From NCBI RefSeq assembly GCF_000308755.1, contig NZ_BAGF01000058.1:186001-250000 (forward strand): DNA of 64,000 nucleotides. Reading direction: 5' to 3'. This DNA comes from Nocardia pneumoniae NBRC 100136 (GTDB lineage Bacteria; Actinomycetota; Actinomycetes; Mycobacteriales; Mycobacteriaceae). Within the stretch, counting starts at the first letter, position 1; each line of letters begins with the position of its first letter. The position numbers and the translations under genes were made by a program. Below are positions 17,993 through 27,050 of the stretch, piece by piece. The notes beneath the pieces were generated by a model. That model was not told the origin of the DNA and searched no databases. It worked only from the letters and a program-made list of their open reading frames with translations.

Positions 17993-19249
17993 CTACTCCA
18001 CCGGCAGCGGAGGTGAGGGCTCGAACACGACCGGCAGTGCGGTCAGTGCCCGGTGGAACGGGCCCGGCCGCCAGGTCAGCTCGTCGGCCGGTACGGCGAG
18101 GCGGATCTCGGGTAAGGCGTCGAGCAGCTGGTCGATGGCGTCCTGGGCGATCAGGTAAGCCAGCGAACGGGCGGGGCACACGTGCGGGCCGCCCCCGAAA
18201 GCCAGGTGGGCGCGATTGCCCGCGTATTGCGCCGCCCTGATCCGCGGGTCGGTGTTGCACGCGGACATGCTGATCACGACCGGTTGGTGGGCGGGCAGCC
18301 AGAAGTCCTCGATCAGTATCGGCTGTTTCGGGAAGCTGAAGCAGAAGTTCGCCAACGGCGGGTCGTTGAACAACACCTCGTCGAGCGCGTCTCTGGTCGA
18401 CAGGCTCCCGCCGAGCACACTGCCGCCGAACCGCTCGTCGGTCAGGATCAGCCGCAGGGTGTTGGCGATCAGATTCTGCTGCGGTTCGATGCCCGCGCCG
18501 TACATCGTGCCCACCTGATTGGCCATTTCCACATCGGTCAGGTCGGCCGGATGTTGCAGCATTCGCGTCGTCACGTCATCGCCGGGTTCGGCTTTCCTGT
18601 ATTCGATCAACTCCGCCAGCGCGGCCATCAGCAGCTTGTTCCCACGCTCCGCGTCGACGGCGTCGAACATCGCGGCCATCGCGGTCGCGGCGCGCTGCGC
18701 GATCTCGGCCGGACAACCGAGCATGGCGTTCAGCACCGCGAAGGAGAGCGGAAACGCGTACTGGCGAACCAGATCCGCGGACCCGTCGGCACAGAACGAG
18801 TTGATCAGTGGTATGGCGAGTTGCGCCACGGTGTCGTGCAGTTTGTACCGGTCGACTTTGTCCAGACCCGCGGCGTTGACCTGCCGGTAACGCGCGTGCG
18901 CCGCGCCGTCGTTACGCCGTGCGTTCGGCCGCCACTGCATGAGCGGCAGCACCGGGCAGTCGGCCGGAACGCTCTGCTGCCAGGTGCGCGGATCGGCCGG
19001 AAAATGGTCCGGGTCGTTGAAGATCCGCACCGCGGTGTAATACCCGATAACCAAGGTCGCGGGCACGCCCGGCGCCAACTCCACCGGCACCAGCGACCCG
19101 TAGCGCTCGCGCATCTCGCGATAGGCGCGTTGCGGATCCGCCGCGAACTCCGGTGCGTACAGCGGAATCCGCGGGCCGTCGGTATCGATCGGCGAACCGT
19201 GCGGCGCGTGACCGGGTCGGCCGTGCGTTGGGGACGGAGACATCGTCAT
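17993..19249 (-). CDS. Cytochrome P450 lacking the ExxR arginine (copy 1)
   Basis: A 418-residue cytosolic P450. The heme-thiolate loop FGGGPHVCPARSLA, near residue 360, keeps the Cys ligand but has Ala where most P450s have Gly. The K-helix position reads DEVLFNDPP, so the nearly invariant Glu-x-x-Arg is Glu-x-x-Phe. CYP157-type P450s of Streptomyces are a known precedent for loss of this motif. The I-helix (GAGIEPQQN) also lacks the usual acid-Thr pair. ATG 19249 matches the start of the sister copy. It is an obvious tandem duplicate of the next gene, of identical length. Substrate and redox partner are unknown. Confidence 0.9.
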   Translation of the reverse strand: MTMSPSPTHGRPGHAPHGSPIDTDGPRIPLYAPEFAADPQRAYREMRERYGSLVPVELAPGVPATLVIGYYTAVRIFNDPDHFPADPRTWQQSVPADCPVLPLMQWRPNARRNDGAAHARYRQVNAAGLDKVDRYKLHDTVAQLAIPLINSFCADGSADLVRQYAFPLSFAVLNAMLGCPAEIAQRAATAMAAMFDAVDAERGNKLLMAALAELIEYRKAEPGDDVTTRMLQHPADLTDVEMANQVGTMYGAGIEPQQNLIANTLRLILTDERFGGSVLGGSLSTRDALDEVLFNDPPLANFCFSFPKQPILIEDFWLPAHQPVVISMSACNTDPRIRAAQYAGNRAHLAFGGGPHVCPARSLAYLIAQDAIDQLLDALPEIRLAVPADELTWRPGPFHRALTALPVVFEPSPPLPVE

Positions 19250-19261
19250 CGAGGAAACTCC

Positions 19262-19300
19262 CGGCGGTCGAACAACAAGCCCCGTGAGCCTAAGCAGCTT
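19262..19300 (-). repeat. Duplicated promoter/leader of the P450 pair (copy 1; copy 2 at 20650-20686)
   Basis: The about 40 bases before each P450 start are nearly identical, including GAACAACAAGC, then CCGTGAGCCTAAGCAGCTT, on the plus strand. The duplication therefore included the promoter, and each copy can be expressed independently under the same control. Confidence 0.75.
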
Positions 19301-19379
19301 GCAGGGCGTGCGTATCGAAAACGACGGGTAACGTCGCCGGACCCGACCGGCCACGGAATTTGCTCTGAAATTCCCGCCG

Positions 19380-20636
19380 CTACTGGACGGGCAGGGGAGG
19401 CGACGCCGGGAAGACGACCGGCAGTGCGCTCAACGCTCGGTGAAACGGACCTGGTCGCCAGGTCAGCTCGCTCGGTGGCACCGCAAGGCGGATCTCGGGT
19501 AAGGCGTCCAGCAGCTGGTCGATGGCGTCCTGGGCGATCAGATAAGCCAGCGAACTGGCCGGGCACCCGTGCGGCCCGCCCCCGAAAGCCAGGTGGGCGC
19601 GATTGCCCGCCAACTGGTCCGTGCTGATCGCCGGGTCGGTGTTGCAGGCGGCGATGCTGATCACGACCGGCTGATGGGCGGGCAGCCAGACATCGTCGAT
19701 CAGGATCGGCTGCTTCGGGAAGCTGAAACAGAAGTTCGCCATCGGCGGGTCGTTGAACAACACCTCGTCGATGGCATCGCGGGTCGACAGGCTGCCGCCG
19801 AGCACGCTGCCGCCGAACCGCTCGTCGGTCAGGATGAGCAGCAGGGTGTTGACGATCAGATTCTGCTGCGGTTCGATGCCCGCGCCGTACAGCGTGCCCA
19901 ACTGGTGCACGATTTCCGTATCGCTCTGCAAGGCAGGGTGCTGGAGCATCCGGGTGGTGACGTCGTCGCCGGGTTCGGCGCGCTTGAGCAGGGTCAGCTC
20001 GAGCAGCGCATCGATGAGCATTGTGTTTCCGCGGTCCGCGTCGATGCCCTCGAAGATCGCGGCCATACCGCTCGCGGCGCGCTGCGCGATCTCGGCCGGG
20101 CAACCGAGCAAAGCGTTCAGCACCGCGAAGGAGAGCGGAAACGCGTACTGGCGAACCACATCCGCGGACCCGTCCGCACAAAACGAGTTGATCAACGGGA
20201 TCGCGATCTCCGCGACGGTGTCGTGCAGCCGATACTGATCGACCTTGCCGAGACCCGCGACATTGATTTGCCGGTAGCGGGCGTGCTCGGCGCCCGCATT
20301 CCGCAGCGCGTTCGGCCGCCACTCCATCATCGGCAGCACCGGGCAGTCGGCCGGAATGTCCTTCTGCCAGGTGCGCGGATCGGCCGGAAAATGATCCGGG
20401 TCGTTGATGATCCGCACTGCGGTGTAATACCCGATAACCAAGGTCGCGGGCACGCCCGGCGCCAACTCCACCGGCACCAGCGACCCGAACCGTTCACGCA
20501 TCTCGCGATAGGCACCGTGCGGATCGGTCGCGAACTCCGGTGCGTACAGCGGGATCCGCGGTCCTTCGGTATCGATCGGCGAACTGAGCGGTGCGCGGCC
20601 GGATGGGCTGTGCGCTGGGGACGAAGACATCGTCAT
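19380..20636 (-). CDS. Cytochrome P450 lacking the ExxR arginine (copy 2)
   Basis: A second 418-residue P450, alignable without gaps over nearly its full length to the neighbouring copy. The heme loop is FGGGPHGCPASSLA, and the K-helix again reads DEVLFNDPP without the arginine; I-helix GAGIEPQQN is shared too. Most differences are conservative, so both copies look maintained by selection. The first residues (MTMSSSPAHS against MTMSPSPTHG) and the upstream leader are duplicated as well. It is divergent from the amine oxidase gene at 20883, suggesting a small P450-oxidase pathway. Confidence 0.9.
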   Translation of the reverse strand: MTMSSSPAHSPSGRAPLSSPIDTEGPRIPLYAPEFATDPHGAYREMRERFGSLVPVELAPGVPATLVIGYYTAVRIINDPDHFPADPRTWQKDIPADCPVLPMMEWRPNALRNAGAEHARYRQINVAGLGKVDQYRLHDTVAEIAIPLINSFCADGSADVVRQYAFPLSFAVLNALLGCPAEIAQRAASGMAAIFEGIDADRGNTMLIDALLELTLLKRAEPGDDVTTRMLQHPALQSDTEIVHQLGTLYGAGIEPQQNLIVNTLLLILTDERFGGSVLGGSLSTRDAIDEVLFNDPPMANFCFSFPKQPILIDDVWLPAHQPVVISIAACNTDPAISTDQLAGNRAHLAFGGGPHGCPASSLAYLIAQDAIDQLLDALPEIRLAVPPSELTWRPGPFHRALSALPVVFPASPPLPVQ

Positions 20637-20882
20637 CGAGAAAACTCCAGGCGGTCGAACAACAAGCTCCGTGAGCCTAAGCAGCTTCTGGAGCGTGCGC
20701 ACCGGAAACGAGGGGTCTGGCCACCGAACCGACTCGACCACGGAATTTGCTATAGAATTGCCGGATATTCGACTCGTATGCCTGATCGAAGGCGGATCGC
20801 ACCCGTTGGGTCGAGGGTGCGGCGATCGCGCGACGACCGCGGGGGCGGTGCCGCGCAGAACTCCAACACGAGGGCGGCTTTC

Positions 20883-22247
20883 ATGACAGACGTCGACTAT
20901 TGCGTAATCGGTGCCGGATTCGCGGGATTGACCGCCGCGCTGCGGCTGAAACAGACCGGCCGATCGGTGGCCGTGCTGGAAGCACGCGACCGGCTCGGCG
21001 GGCGGACGTTCACCGAAACGCGTCCGGACGGGTCCTGGATCGATCGCGGCGGCGCCTGGATCGGACCGGGACAGGACCGGATCCGGGCCTTGATGACCGA
21101 GTTCGGGGTACCGAGTTACCAGCAGTACACCGACGGTGAGGCCATGATGGTGGTGGACGGCAAGCAGCACCGCTACACGGGCACGATTCCGTGGACGATG
21201 AGCCCGTGGGCGGCGATGAATCTCGGCGCGGTGCTGCTCGAACTGGGGCATCTGTGCAAGTCGGTCCCGCTGGAAGCCCCGTGGGCCGCGAAGAAGGCCG
21301 ACAAGTGGGATCAGGTCAGTCTGGCGCATTGGCTGGATGGCAACGTGTTGTCCAAGCCCGCCCACGAACTTCTGGAGACCGCCATCGCCGGCTCCTACAC
21401 CTCGGCCGCGTCGGAGGTGTCGTTGCTCTTCGCGCTCTACCAGATGGCCTCCGGTGGCGGGCCGAGCTTCGTCGTCAGCGTCAAGGACGGCGCGCAGGAC
21501 GCCCGCCCGGTCGGTGGCATGGGCGCCGTCTACCGGCCCATGGCCGCCGAGATCGGCGAGTCGATCCGCCTTTCCCAGCCGGTGCGGCGCATCGAGCAGG
21601 ACCCCGACGGGGTGACGGTGCGCACCGACCAGGTGAGCGTGCGCGCACGCCGGGCGATCGTGGCCGTTCCCTTGGCGGTCGCGAGCCAGATTCGCTATGA
21701 ACCCCTGTTGCCGGTCGATCGCTCGTTCCTCCATCAGCGCATGCCGAGCGGCTCGATCATCAAGATTTCCGTCGTGTACGACGAACCGTTCTGGCGGCAC
21801 GACGGGTTGTCGGGTCAGTCGGTCGCGCCGGGATCACCCGCGACCGTCACCATTGACGCCTGCACCGACACCGGGCGACCCGGAGTCCTGTGCGTCATCA
21901 TCGAGGGGCCCATCGCGCGGCAGGCCGGACAGCTCGACGCGACCGAGCGAAAGAAGGCGATACTCGGCGAACTCGCCGCTCGATTCGGCGAAAAGGCACG
22001 ATCCCCCATCGACTACATCGAGCAGAACTGGAGCACCGAGCGCTACTCCGGTGGCGGGATGATCAGCCACGCGCCGACCGGCGTGCTCACCCAGTTCGGC
22101 CACGCCCTCCGCAAGCCCTGCGGCCGAATCCATTGGGCCGGAACGGAGAGCTCCGCGGTCATGTGCGGTTGGATCGACGGAGCCATCCGCTCCGGCGAGC
22201 GGGCGGCGAGCGAAGTGCTGGAACACGAAACCGCGGCGGTGGGCTGA
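20883..22247 (+). CDS. Flavin-containing amine oxidase (monoamine oxidase family)
   Basis: A 454-residue FAD enzyme that oxidises an amine to an imine or aldehyde with release of peroxide. The N-terminal dinucleotide motif VIGAGFAGLTAALRLKQTG is at residues 8-26, LEARDRLGGRTFTE at about 33-46, and the C-terminal FAD segment IHWAGTESSAVMCGWIDGAI near 420. Length fits the MAO family. It has no membrane tail. It is divergent from P450 copy 2 with about 245 bases between, and may act in the same route; a substrate cannot be named. Confidence 0.9.
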   Translation: MTDVDYCVIGAGFAGLTAALRLKQTGRSVAVLEARDRLGGRTFTETRPDGSWIDRGGAWIGPGQDRIRALMTEFGVPSYQQYTDGEAMMVVDGKQHRYTGTIPWTMSPWAAMNLGAVLLELGHLCKSVPLEAPWAAKKADKWDQVSLAHWLDGNVLSKPAHELLETAIAGSYTSAASEVSLLFALYQMASGGGPSFVVSVKDGAQDARPVGGMGAVYRPMAAEIGESIRLSQPVRRIEQDPDGVTVRTDQVSVRARRAIVAVPLAVASQIRYEPLLPVDRSFLHQRMPSGSIIKISVVYDEPFWRHDGLSGQSVAPGSPATVTIDACTDTGRPGVLCVIIEGPIARQAGQLDATERKKAILGELAARFGEKARSPIDYIEQNWSTERYSGGGMISHAPTGVLTQFGHALRKPCGRIHWAGTESSAVMCGWIDGAIRSGERAASEVLEHETAAVG

Positions 22248-22384
22248 GGAAGGCCACCGGAGTGCGGAGTCGTCGGCCGAGACGCACAGCCGTGAACGAC
22301 TCCCCGAGATTGCCGGAAAGAATACGGACGCCGCGTGCGTTCTCCTGATACGAGGAGCTTCGTATCGAGCGTGGGCGACCAGCG

Positions 22385-23893
22385 ATGTCCGGCTTCTACG
22401 ATTCCGGTTACGTGCTGGCCCGGCTGGTCTTCGAGCGGCTGGTGGGCCTGGTGTATCTCGTCGCGTTTTTGTCGACCTTGGCCCAATTCCGGGCACTGTG
22501 CGGTGAGCGCGGCTTGCTGCCCGCGCCGGGGTATCTGCGGGCGGCGGGGTTCCGGCGGTCACCGAGTCTGTTCCACCTCTACTACTCCGACCGGCTGGCC
22601 GCCGCTCTGGCCGCGCTGGGTGTGGCGCTGTCCGGCGCGGTCGTGCTCGGTCTGACCGACCTGGTGCCGCTGCCGGTGGCCATGGCGGTGTGGGCGGCGC
22701 TGTGGGTGCTGTACCTGTCGTTCGTCAACGCCGGACAGGCGTTCTACGGCTTCGTCTGGGAGATGCTGCTGTTGGAGGCCGGATTCCTGGCGATCTTTCT
22801 CGGGAACGCGGACACGGCCCCGCCGATCGCGGCGGTTTTCCTGCTGCGCTGGGTGTTGGTGCGGCTAGAGGTGGGAGCGGGCCTGATCAAGATCCGCAAC
22901 GACCCGGCGTGGCGGGATCGCACCGCGCTCTACTACCACCACGAGACCCAGCCGATCCCGAACCGGTTCAGCTGGTACTTCCACCATCTGCCCAAGCCGA
23001 TCCATCGGCTGGAGGTGCTGGGGAACCACGTCGCGCAGCTGATCGTGCCGTTCGGGCTGCTGTGCCCCCAGCCGATCGCGACGGTGTCCGCCGTGATCGT
23101 GCTCGTGACGCAGCTGTGGCTGATGGTCAGCGGGAACTTCGCGTGGCTGAACCTGCTCACGATCGCACTGGCCACACTCGCGCTCGACGGCCGGTTGCTC
23201 ACGGCGCTGCTCCCCATCGAGCCGACACATGCGCCGGATGGGCCGCTGTGGTTCACCATCATGGTGTCGATCCTGACGGTGGCCATGGTGGTGCTCAGCT
23301 GGGCGCCGGTCCGCAATATGGCGTCACGGAATCAGGTGATGAACGCCGCCTTCAACCGGCTGTATCTGGGCAACACCTACGGCTTGTTCGGGCACATCAC
23401 CCGCACGCGGCTCGAGCTGGTCATCGAAGGCACCGACGACCAGCCCGGGCCGGACGCGACCTGGCAGGCGTACGAATTCCGAGCCAAGCCAGGAACCCTC
23501 ACCCGCCGCCCCCGGCAGGTCGCCCCCTATCATCTGCGGCTGGACTGGCTGATGTGGTTCGCGGCCATGTCACCGATGTACGCGGAAGCCTGGCTGCTGA
23601 CGATGGTGGTCAAACTGCTGCAAGGCGACACCGCCGTGTCGCGTCTGCTGGCGACGAACCCCTTCCCCGATCGGCCGCCGAAGTACCTACGCATCCTGCT
23701 GTACGTCTACCGCTTCACCACGCGCGAGGAGCGCCGCCGGAACGGGGCTTGGTGGACCCGCCGCTACGTGGGCGAGTACCTGCCGCCTGCCTCGCTGCGC
23801 GCGACCCCGGATACGGACCGGTCCGCGCAGGCGCCCGACGCCGAACCGGAGGTGTCGAGTCCGCCCGAGCGACCCTCCCGGAAAGGTGAATAA
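22385..23893 (+). CDS. Lipase maturation factor family membrane protein
   Basis: A 502-residue integral membrane protein related to eukaryotic lipase maturation factor 1. Six or more hydrophobic helices fill the first 300 residues; the conserved stretches GLIKIRNDPAWRDRTALYYH and ETQPIPNRFSWYFHHLP are family signatures, and VNAGQAFYGFVWEMLLLE fits too. The C-terminal domain carries RPRQVAPYHLRLDWLMWFAA, also conserved. The last 40 residues are polar. Its job in bacteria is not established; folding or export of lipases is suggested only by homology. It converges on the mycolyltransferase gene with a four-base gap. Confidence 0.88.
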   Translation: MSGFYDSGYVLARLVFERLVGLVYLVAFLSTLAQFRALCGERGLLPAPGYLRAAGFRRSPSLFHLYYSDRLAAALAALGVALSGAVVLGLTDLVPLPVAMAVWAALWVLYLSFVNAGQAFYGFVWEMLLLEAGFLAIFLGNADTAPPIAAVFLLRWVLVRLEVGAGLIKIRNDPAWRDRTALYYHHETQPIPNRFSWYFHHLPKPIHRLEVLGNHVAQLIVPFGLLCPQPIATVSAVIVLVTQLWLMVSGNFAWLNLLTIALATLALDGRLLTALLPIEPTHAPDGPLWFTIMVSILTVAMVVLSWAPVRNMASRNQVMNAAFNRLYLGNTYGLFGHITRTRLELVIEGTDDQPGPDATWQAYEFRAKPGTLTRRPRQVAPYHLRLDWLMWFAAMSPMYAEAWLLTMVVKLLQGDTAVSRLLATNPFPDRPPKYLRILLYVYRFTTREERRRNGAWWTRRYVGEYLPPASLRATPDTDRSAQAPDAEPEVSSPPERPSRKGE

Positions 23894-23897
23894 GGTG

Positions 23898-24890
23898 TCA
23901 GCGTGCGCCCAGCGCGTCGAGGATCATCGGACGCGCCGTCGCGAGCGCTTGCTGCCAGTAGGGCCAGGTGTGCGTCCCGTTGCCGATGTCGACGCGAGCG
24001 GCGATGCCCAACGCCGCGACGCGATCACGGAACATCTGGGTGGCGGCCAGCGTCATCGCCTCCAGGCTCATCGCGTTCACCGTGTTGCCGACCCCGTACG
24101 GCACGTCGAGCGGCCCGGGCGCGCCATTGCCCGTCCAGACGTATACCGGCAGCCCGCGCAGCAATTCGGCCTGCACAGTGGCGTCGTTCCGATTCCAGGC
24201 GGGATCACCGGCCGTACCCCACATGTCGTCCACATTGAAGTTGCCCTCGTCCCACATGGCAGCGCGCATCGCTTCGTTCCAGAGCGGAAACGTCGGATGC
24301 ACGAATCCCGAGAAGGAACCGGCGAACTTGAACTGGTCGCGATGGTGTCCGGCCAGCGTCAGGGCGGCGTTGCCGCCCATGGAGGCCCCCACGATGGCGT
24401 TGTTGGTCCGCGACACGCCGTACCCTGCCAGGAAGGCAGGCAGCTCCTTGGTGAGGAAGGTCTCCCACTTGTACGTCGTCGGTTGACGGTTCGTACTACT
24501 CGGCCGATACCAGTCGGTGTAGAAGCTCGACCGACCGCCGACCGGGAACACCAACGTGACGTTGTCGCTCGCGAATTGACGCAGCGCGTCGGTATCGCTC
24601 GTCCACTGATTGTGATCTCCCGGCGCACGCAGACCATCGAGCACGTACAGCGCCGCGCTCCCGCCACGCGCCGCCCACTGCACCTGCACCTTGATCGGCC
24701 CCATGCTCGACGGCACCAAGAGCTCCTGGTAACCACCTGCCGGTGCCCGCAATACCGGCGCATGGACCGGCGCGGCGGTAGCCACCGCCACACCGACCCA
24801 TGACATCAGCGCGACTATTGCAATGACAGCACCGGTCTTCCGCACCCAACCACGCACCCGCTGGTTCCCAGTTAGTGCCGCCGCACCCAC
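23898..24890 (-). CDS. Antigen 85-type mycolyltransferase / esterase
   Basis: A 330-residue secreted alpha/beta hydrolase of the antigen 85 family, which transfers mycolic acids between trehalose esters and arabinogalactan in the cell envelope. A hydrophobic signal segment lies at about residues 20-40, followed by PVHAPVLRAPAGGYQELLVPS. The nucleophile elbow is GASMGGNAAL, and the C-terminal His motif is NGTHTWPYWQQAL. The start is set by AGGAGG at 24899-24904, which places GTG 24890 at the right distance; the GTG at 24899 overlaps that site. It is the best evidence here for a mycolate-containing host. Confidence 0.88.
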   Translation of the reverse strand: MGAAALTGNQRVRGWVRKTGAVIAIVALMSWVGVAVATAAPVHAPVLRAPAGGYQELLVPSSMGPIKVQVQWAARGGSAALYVLDGLRAPGDHNQWTSDTDALRQFASDNVTLVFPVGGRSSFYTDWYRPSSTNRQPTTYKWETFLTKELPAFLAGYGVSRTNNAIVGASMGGNAALTLAGHHRDQFKFAGSFSGFVHPTFPLWNEAMRAAMWDEGNFNVDDMWGTAGDPAWNRNDATVQAELLRGLPVYVWTGNGAPGPLDVPYGVGNTVNAMSLEAMTLAATQMFRDRVAALGIAARVDIGNGTHTWPYWQQALATARPMILDALGAR

Positions 24891-25033
24891 CCCGCACACC
24901 TCCTACTTCCCCGGCAAGTCACCGAAGAGACGCGAATTCGGTTGTCGCTCAGGTCAGCGTACTTTCCGCGGGCTTGCGATCCCGCCCACGGCCGGGAAGG
25001 CCTGGCTGGTGCGTCGACCACGAAAGTGTCGGA

Positions 25034-25822
25034 TCAGCTCGTCTTGATGGTCCCGCCGTCGATGACGAGGTCGGCTCCGATGATGTTGGCGGCCTTGCCC
25101 GAGACCAGGAACGTCACGAGGGCCGCGACCTCTTCCGGTTCGGTGATTCGGCCCGAGGCGATGCCGAACTGGCCCGGCAGCGCCGCCAGCAACTGTTCCT
25201 GCGAGATGCCCTGTGCGGCGGCGAGTTTCGCGCCCACCCATTCGGAACCGCGCCAGATCCGGGTGCCGACCACGCCGGGTGAGACCGTGTTGACGCGGAC
25301 TCCCTGCGGACCGAACTCCTCGCTCAGGCGCTTGCCGAAGGCGGTGAGTGCGGCCTTGGCCTCGCTGTAGCCGACCGGCCCGACGGACGGGAGGTGTGCG
25401 TTGATCGAGGAGACGTTCACGATGGCGCCGCGCCGGTCGAGCAGGCTGGGCAGGGCGGCGCGGGTCGCCCATACGGCGCTGAACAGGTTGACATCCAGGA
25501 AGTGCCGCCACTGATCGTCGGTGCTGTCGAGGAATCCGCCCAGCGTCAGTCGGTCGGGTTCGCCGCCACCGACGTTGTTGATCAGGATGTCGATGCCGCC
25601 GAGTTCCTCCAGCGCGGTATCCACGAGCGCAGTGGCGCCGTCTTGCGAGCTCAAATCCGCCGAAACTGTTGCCACGGCCGCCTTTTCGAGTTCCGGCGTG
25701 ATGGTGCGTGCGGCGCCGACCACGCGTGCGCCCGCGGCGGACAAGGCCTCGGCGACGGCCAGGCCGATGCCGCGGCTCGCCCCGGTGACGACGGCGGTTT
25801 TGCCGGTCAATTCGAGATCCAT
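25034..25822 (-). CDS. Short-chain dehydrogenase/reductase
   Basis: A 262-residue NAD(P)-dependent oxidoreductase. The cofactor motif TGASRGIG is at residues 14-21, NNVGG near 90, and the catalytic Ser-Tyr-Lys set is SSIN...GYSEAKAAL near 140-160. PGVVGT and the C-terminal DLVIDGGTI are typical of classical SDRs. ATG 25822 has GGAAAGG-like bases upstream. A palindrome shared with the TetR gene promoter lies 14 bases upstream, so the TetR regulator next door likely represses this gene. Substrate unknown. Confidence 0.92.
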   Translation of the reverse strand: MDLELTGKTAVVTGASRGIGLAVAEALSAAGARVVGAARTITPELEKAAVATVSADLSSQDGATALVDTALEELGGIDILINNVGGGEPDRLTLGGFLDSTDDQWRHFLDVNLFSAVWATRAALPSLLDRRGAIVNVSSINAHLPSVGPVGYSEAKAALTAFGKRLSEEFGPQGVRVNTVSPGVVGTRIWRGSEWVGAKLAAAQGISQEQLLAALPGQFGIASGRITEPEEVAALVTFLVSGKAANIIGADLVIDGGTIKTS

Positions 25823-25836
25823 GGAGAGTTCCTTTC

Positions 25837-25852
25837 TTGAACTACAGGTCAA
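25837..25852. promoter_or_regulatory. TetR operator upstream of the SDR gene
   Basis: TTGAACTACAGGTCAA, one base away from the perfect palindrome-type site in front of the TetR gene (26490-26505). It sits just before the SDR ribosome-binding site, so bound repressor would block transcription. Confidence 0.65.
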
Positions 25853-25893
25853 AAATTGGGGTATGCGAAAGCCACCACAATGTGGCGGATCGG

Positions 25894-26469
25894 TCAGAGG
25901 GCGGTCAGGGCGACGTCGATGATGCGATACAGCGTGTCGGCGTCGGAGGTCTTGGCCATGATGCGCAGGCCCGCGCTGGTGTTGAGCAGGAACTCGGCGG
26001 TGGCCCGCGCATCGACGCCGGGGCCGACGTCGCCGTCGCGTCGGCCCTGTTCGATCCGGGCGGCCAGCGCGCCGACGATGCCCTCCTCGATACCACGCAG
26101 GGTCCGGGTGATCTCCTCGTCGTGGCCACCGAGCTCGGCGGCGGTGTTCACGACCAGGCAGCCACGCCGAACCGGCTGTGCGATATCAGCGTCCACCGTC
26201 TCACGCAGGTACGCACCGATACGTTCGCGCGTGCTGCCCGGTTGGAACAACAGCTCCTCGGCGTGCTCCACGCCGATCCGTCCATAGCGGGCCAACGCCT
26301 GGTCGAACAGTTGCCGTTTACTGCCGAACGTGTGATACAGGCTGCCCTTGCCGACGCCGGTGGCCTCGGCGAGTTGCGCGGGAGAGGTACCGCCGTACCC
26401 GTGGGTCCAGAACTCCTCCATCGCGCGCTCGACCACGGTATCGGTCTCGAAGTTCCGCGGCCTGCCCAT
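25894..26469 (-). CDS. TetR-family regulator of the SDR gene
   Basis: A 191-residue repressor. The N-terminal helix-turn-helix reads MEEFWTHGYGGTSPAQLAEA followed by GVGKGSLYHTFGSKRQLF, the strong TetR recognition pattern (residues 16-54). A Cys (RRGCLVVNTAAEL, near residue 106) is in the position conserved in AcuR/NemR-like members, where some relatives sense electrophiles. ATG 26469 is preceded by its own operator. Order TetR then SDR on the same strand, with matching palindromes before each gene, suggests autoregulated control of a small detoxification unit. Confidence 0.9.
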   Translation of the reverse strand: MGRPRNFETDTVVERAMEEFWTHGYGGTSPAQLAEATGVGKGSLYHTFGSKRQLFDQALARYGRIGVEHAEELLFQPGSTRERIGAYLRETVDADIAQPVRRGCLVVNTAAELGGHDEEITRTLRGIEEGIVGALAARIEQGRRDGDVGPGVDARATAEFLLNTSAGLRIMAKTSDADTLYRIIDVALTAL

Positions 26470-26489
26470 GCGAAGAACTCTAAATGTTC

Positions 26490-26505
26490 TTGACCTACAG
26501 GTCAA
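26490..26505. promoter_or_regulatory. TetR operator upstream of its own gene
   Basis: TTGACCTACAGGTCAA: arms TTGACCT and AGGTCAA are exact inverted repeats around two bases. The sister site at 25837-25852 differs at one position. Two copies before two adjacent genes support autoregulation plus control of the SDR. Confidence 0.7.
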
Positions 26506-26823
26506 CAACACTGGGGGCGGCGACCGTCGACCTTCCGTATCACTCAGCCGACAGACTCTCACCGGTTCCGGCAGACACCACCCCACACCCTCGACAACAA
26601 CTACCGCCGTCGAAAGTGCCCCAGACTCCCGGCCGGCTGCCGGAACCCGGCGGCGTATCACCCAACCCAGCGGCGTTCGTGGACAACGCACTGCACCACA
26701 CAACTTCAGCACCACCAGAGCTGATGGTGGATCGAATTGATTGTTCGACCGCCAGGCCGTTCAACTGATTGGAAGGTCGGCCCGGAAACTTTGGCGTATT
26801 CCTGGTTACATACGGAGAAAGAA

Positions 26824-26856
26824 GCAGGTCAAGCCGAGCTATCGGGCTTGACCTGC
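26824..26856 (-). terminator. Terminator behind the tRNA fragment
   Basis: A perfect 12-base stem (GCAGGTCAAGCC and complement) followed on the minus strand by TTCTTTCT. It lies directly after the displaced tRNA 3' end, as a native tRNA terminator would. Confidence 0.75.
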
Positions 26857-26864
26857 TGTTTCTG

Positions 26865-26899
26865 CTCCCCCATCTGGACTCGAACCAGAAACCTGCCGT
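26865..26899 (-). repeat. Displaced tRNA 3' end (tRNA-Asn-like), probable attachment-site remnant
   Basis: On the minus strand GCAGGTTTCTGG, then TTCGAGTCCAGA, then TGGGGGAG form a variable loop, a perfect T-arm (TCTGG TTCGAGT CCAGA), a seven-base acceptor strand and G73. G73 with A72 fits tRNA-Asn. There is no 5' half here, so it cannot be functional. Followed by its own terminator, it has the form of the copy left on the far side of an element that integrated into a tRNA gene. Confidence 0.65.
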
Positions 26900-27050
26900 C
26901 AGTGGTGGCGAAACTCGTTGTGGGAGTGTAGATGACCGTGCGGTATCTGGAGTCGCTTGGGTAGGTGGGTGGCGCGTGAGAGCGCGACGTGGGCCGGGGC
27001 GCCGATCCGGATTAGGGTGCGACGCCGGCCCTCGCTGCGCCTGCCGTGGA

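Larger units (their letters stand above)
26506..27050. other. Boundary region between chromosome-like and accessory DNA
   Basis: About 545 bases with no supported protein gene. It contains the terminator at 26824-26856 and the displaced tRNA 3' end at 26865-26899. The remaining sequence to the flavin monooxygenase stop shows only shadow frames. Confidence 0.5.

Noticed and set aside
19569..20882. Open frame joined to the amine oxidase N-terminus
   Set aside because: The first about 430 codons are antisense to P450 copy 2; the true start is ATG 20883 at the FAD motif.
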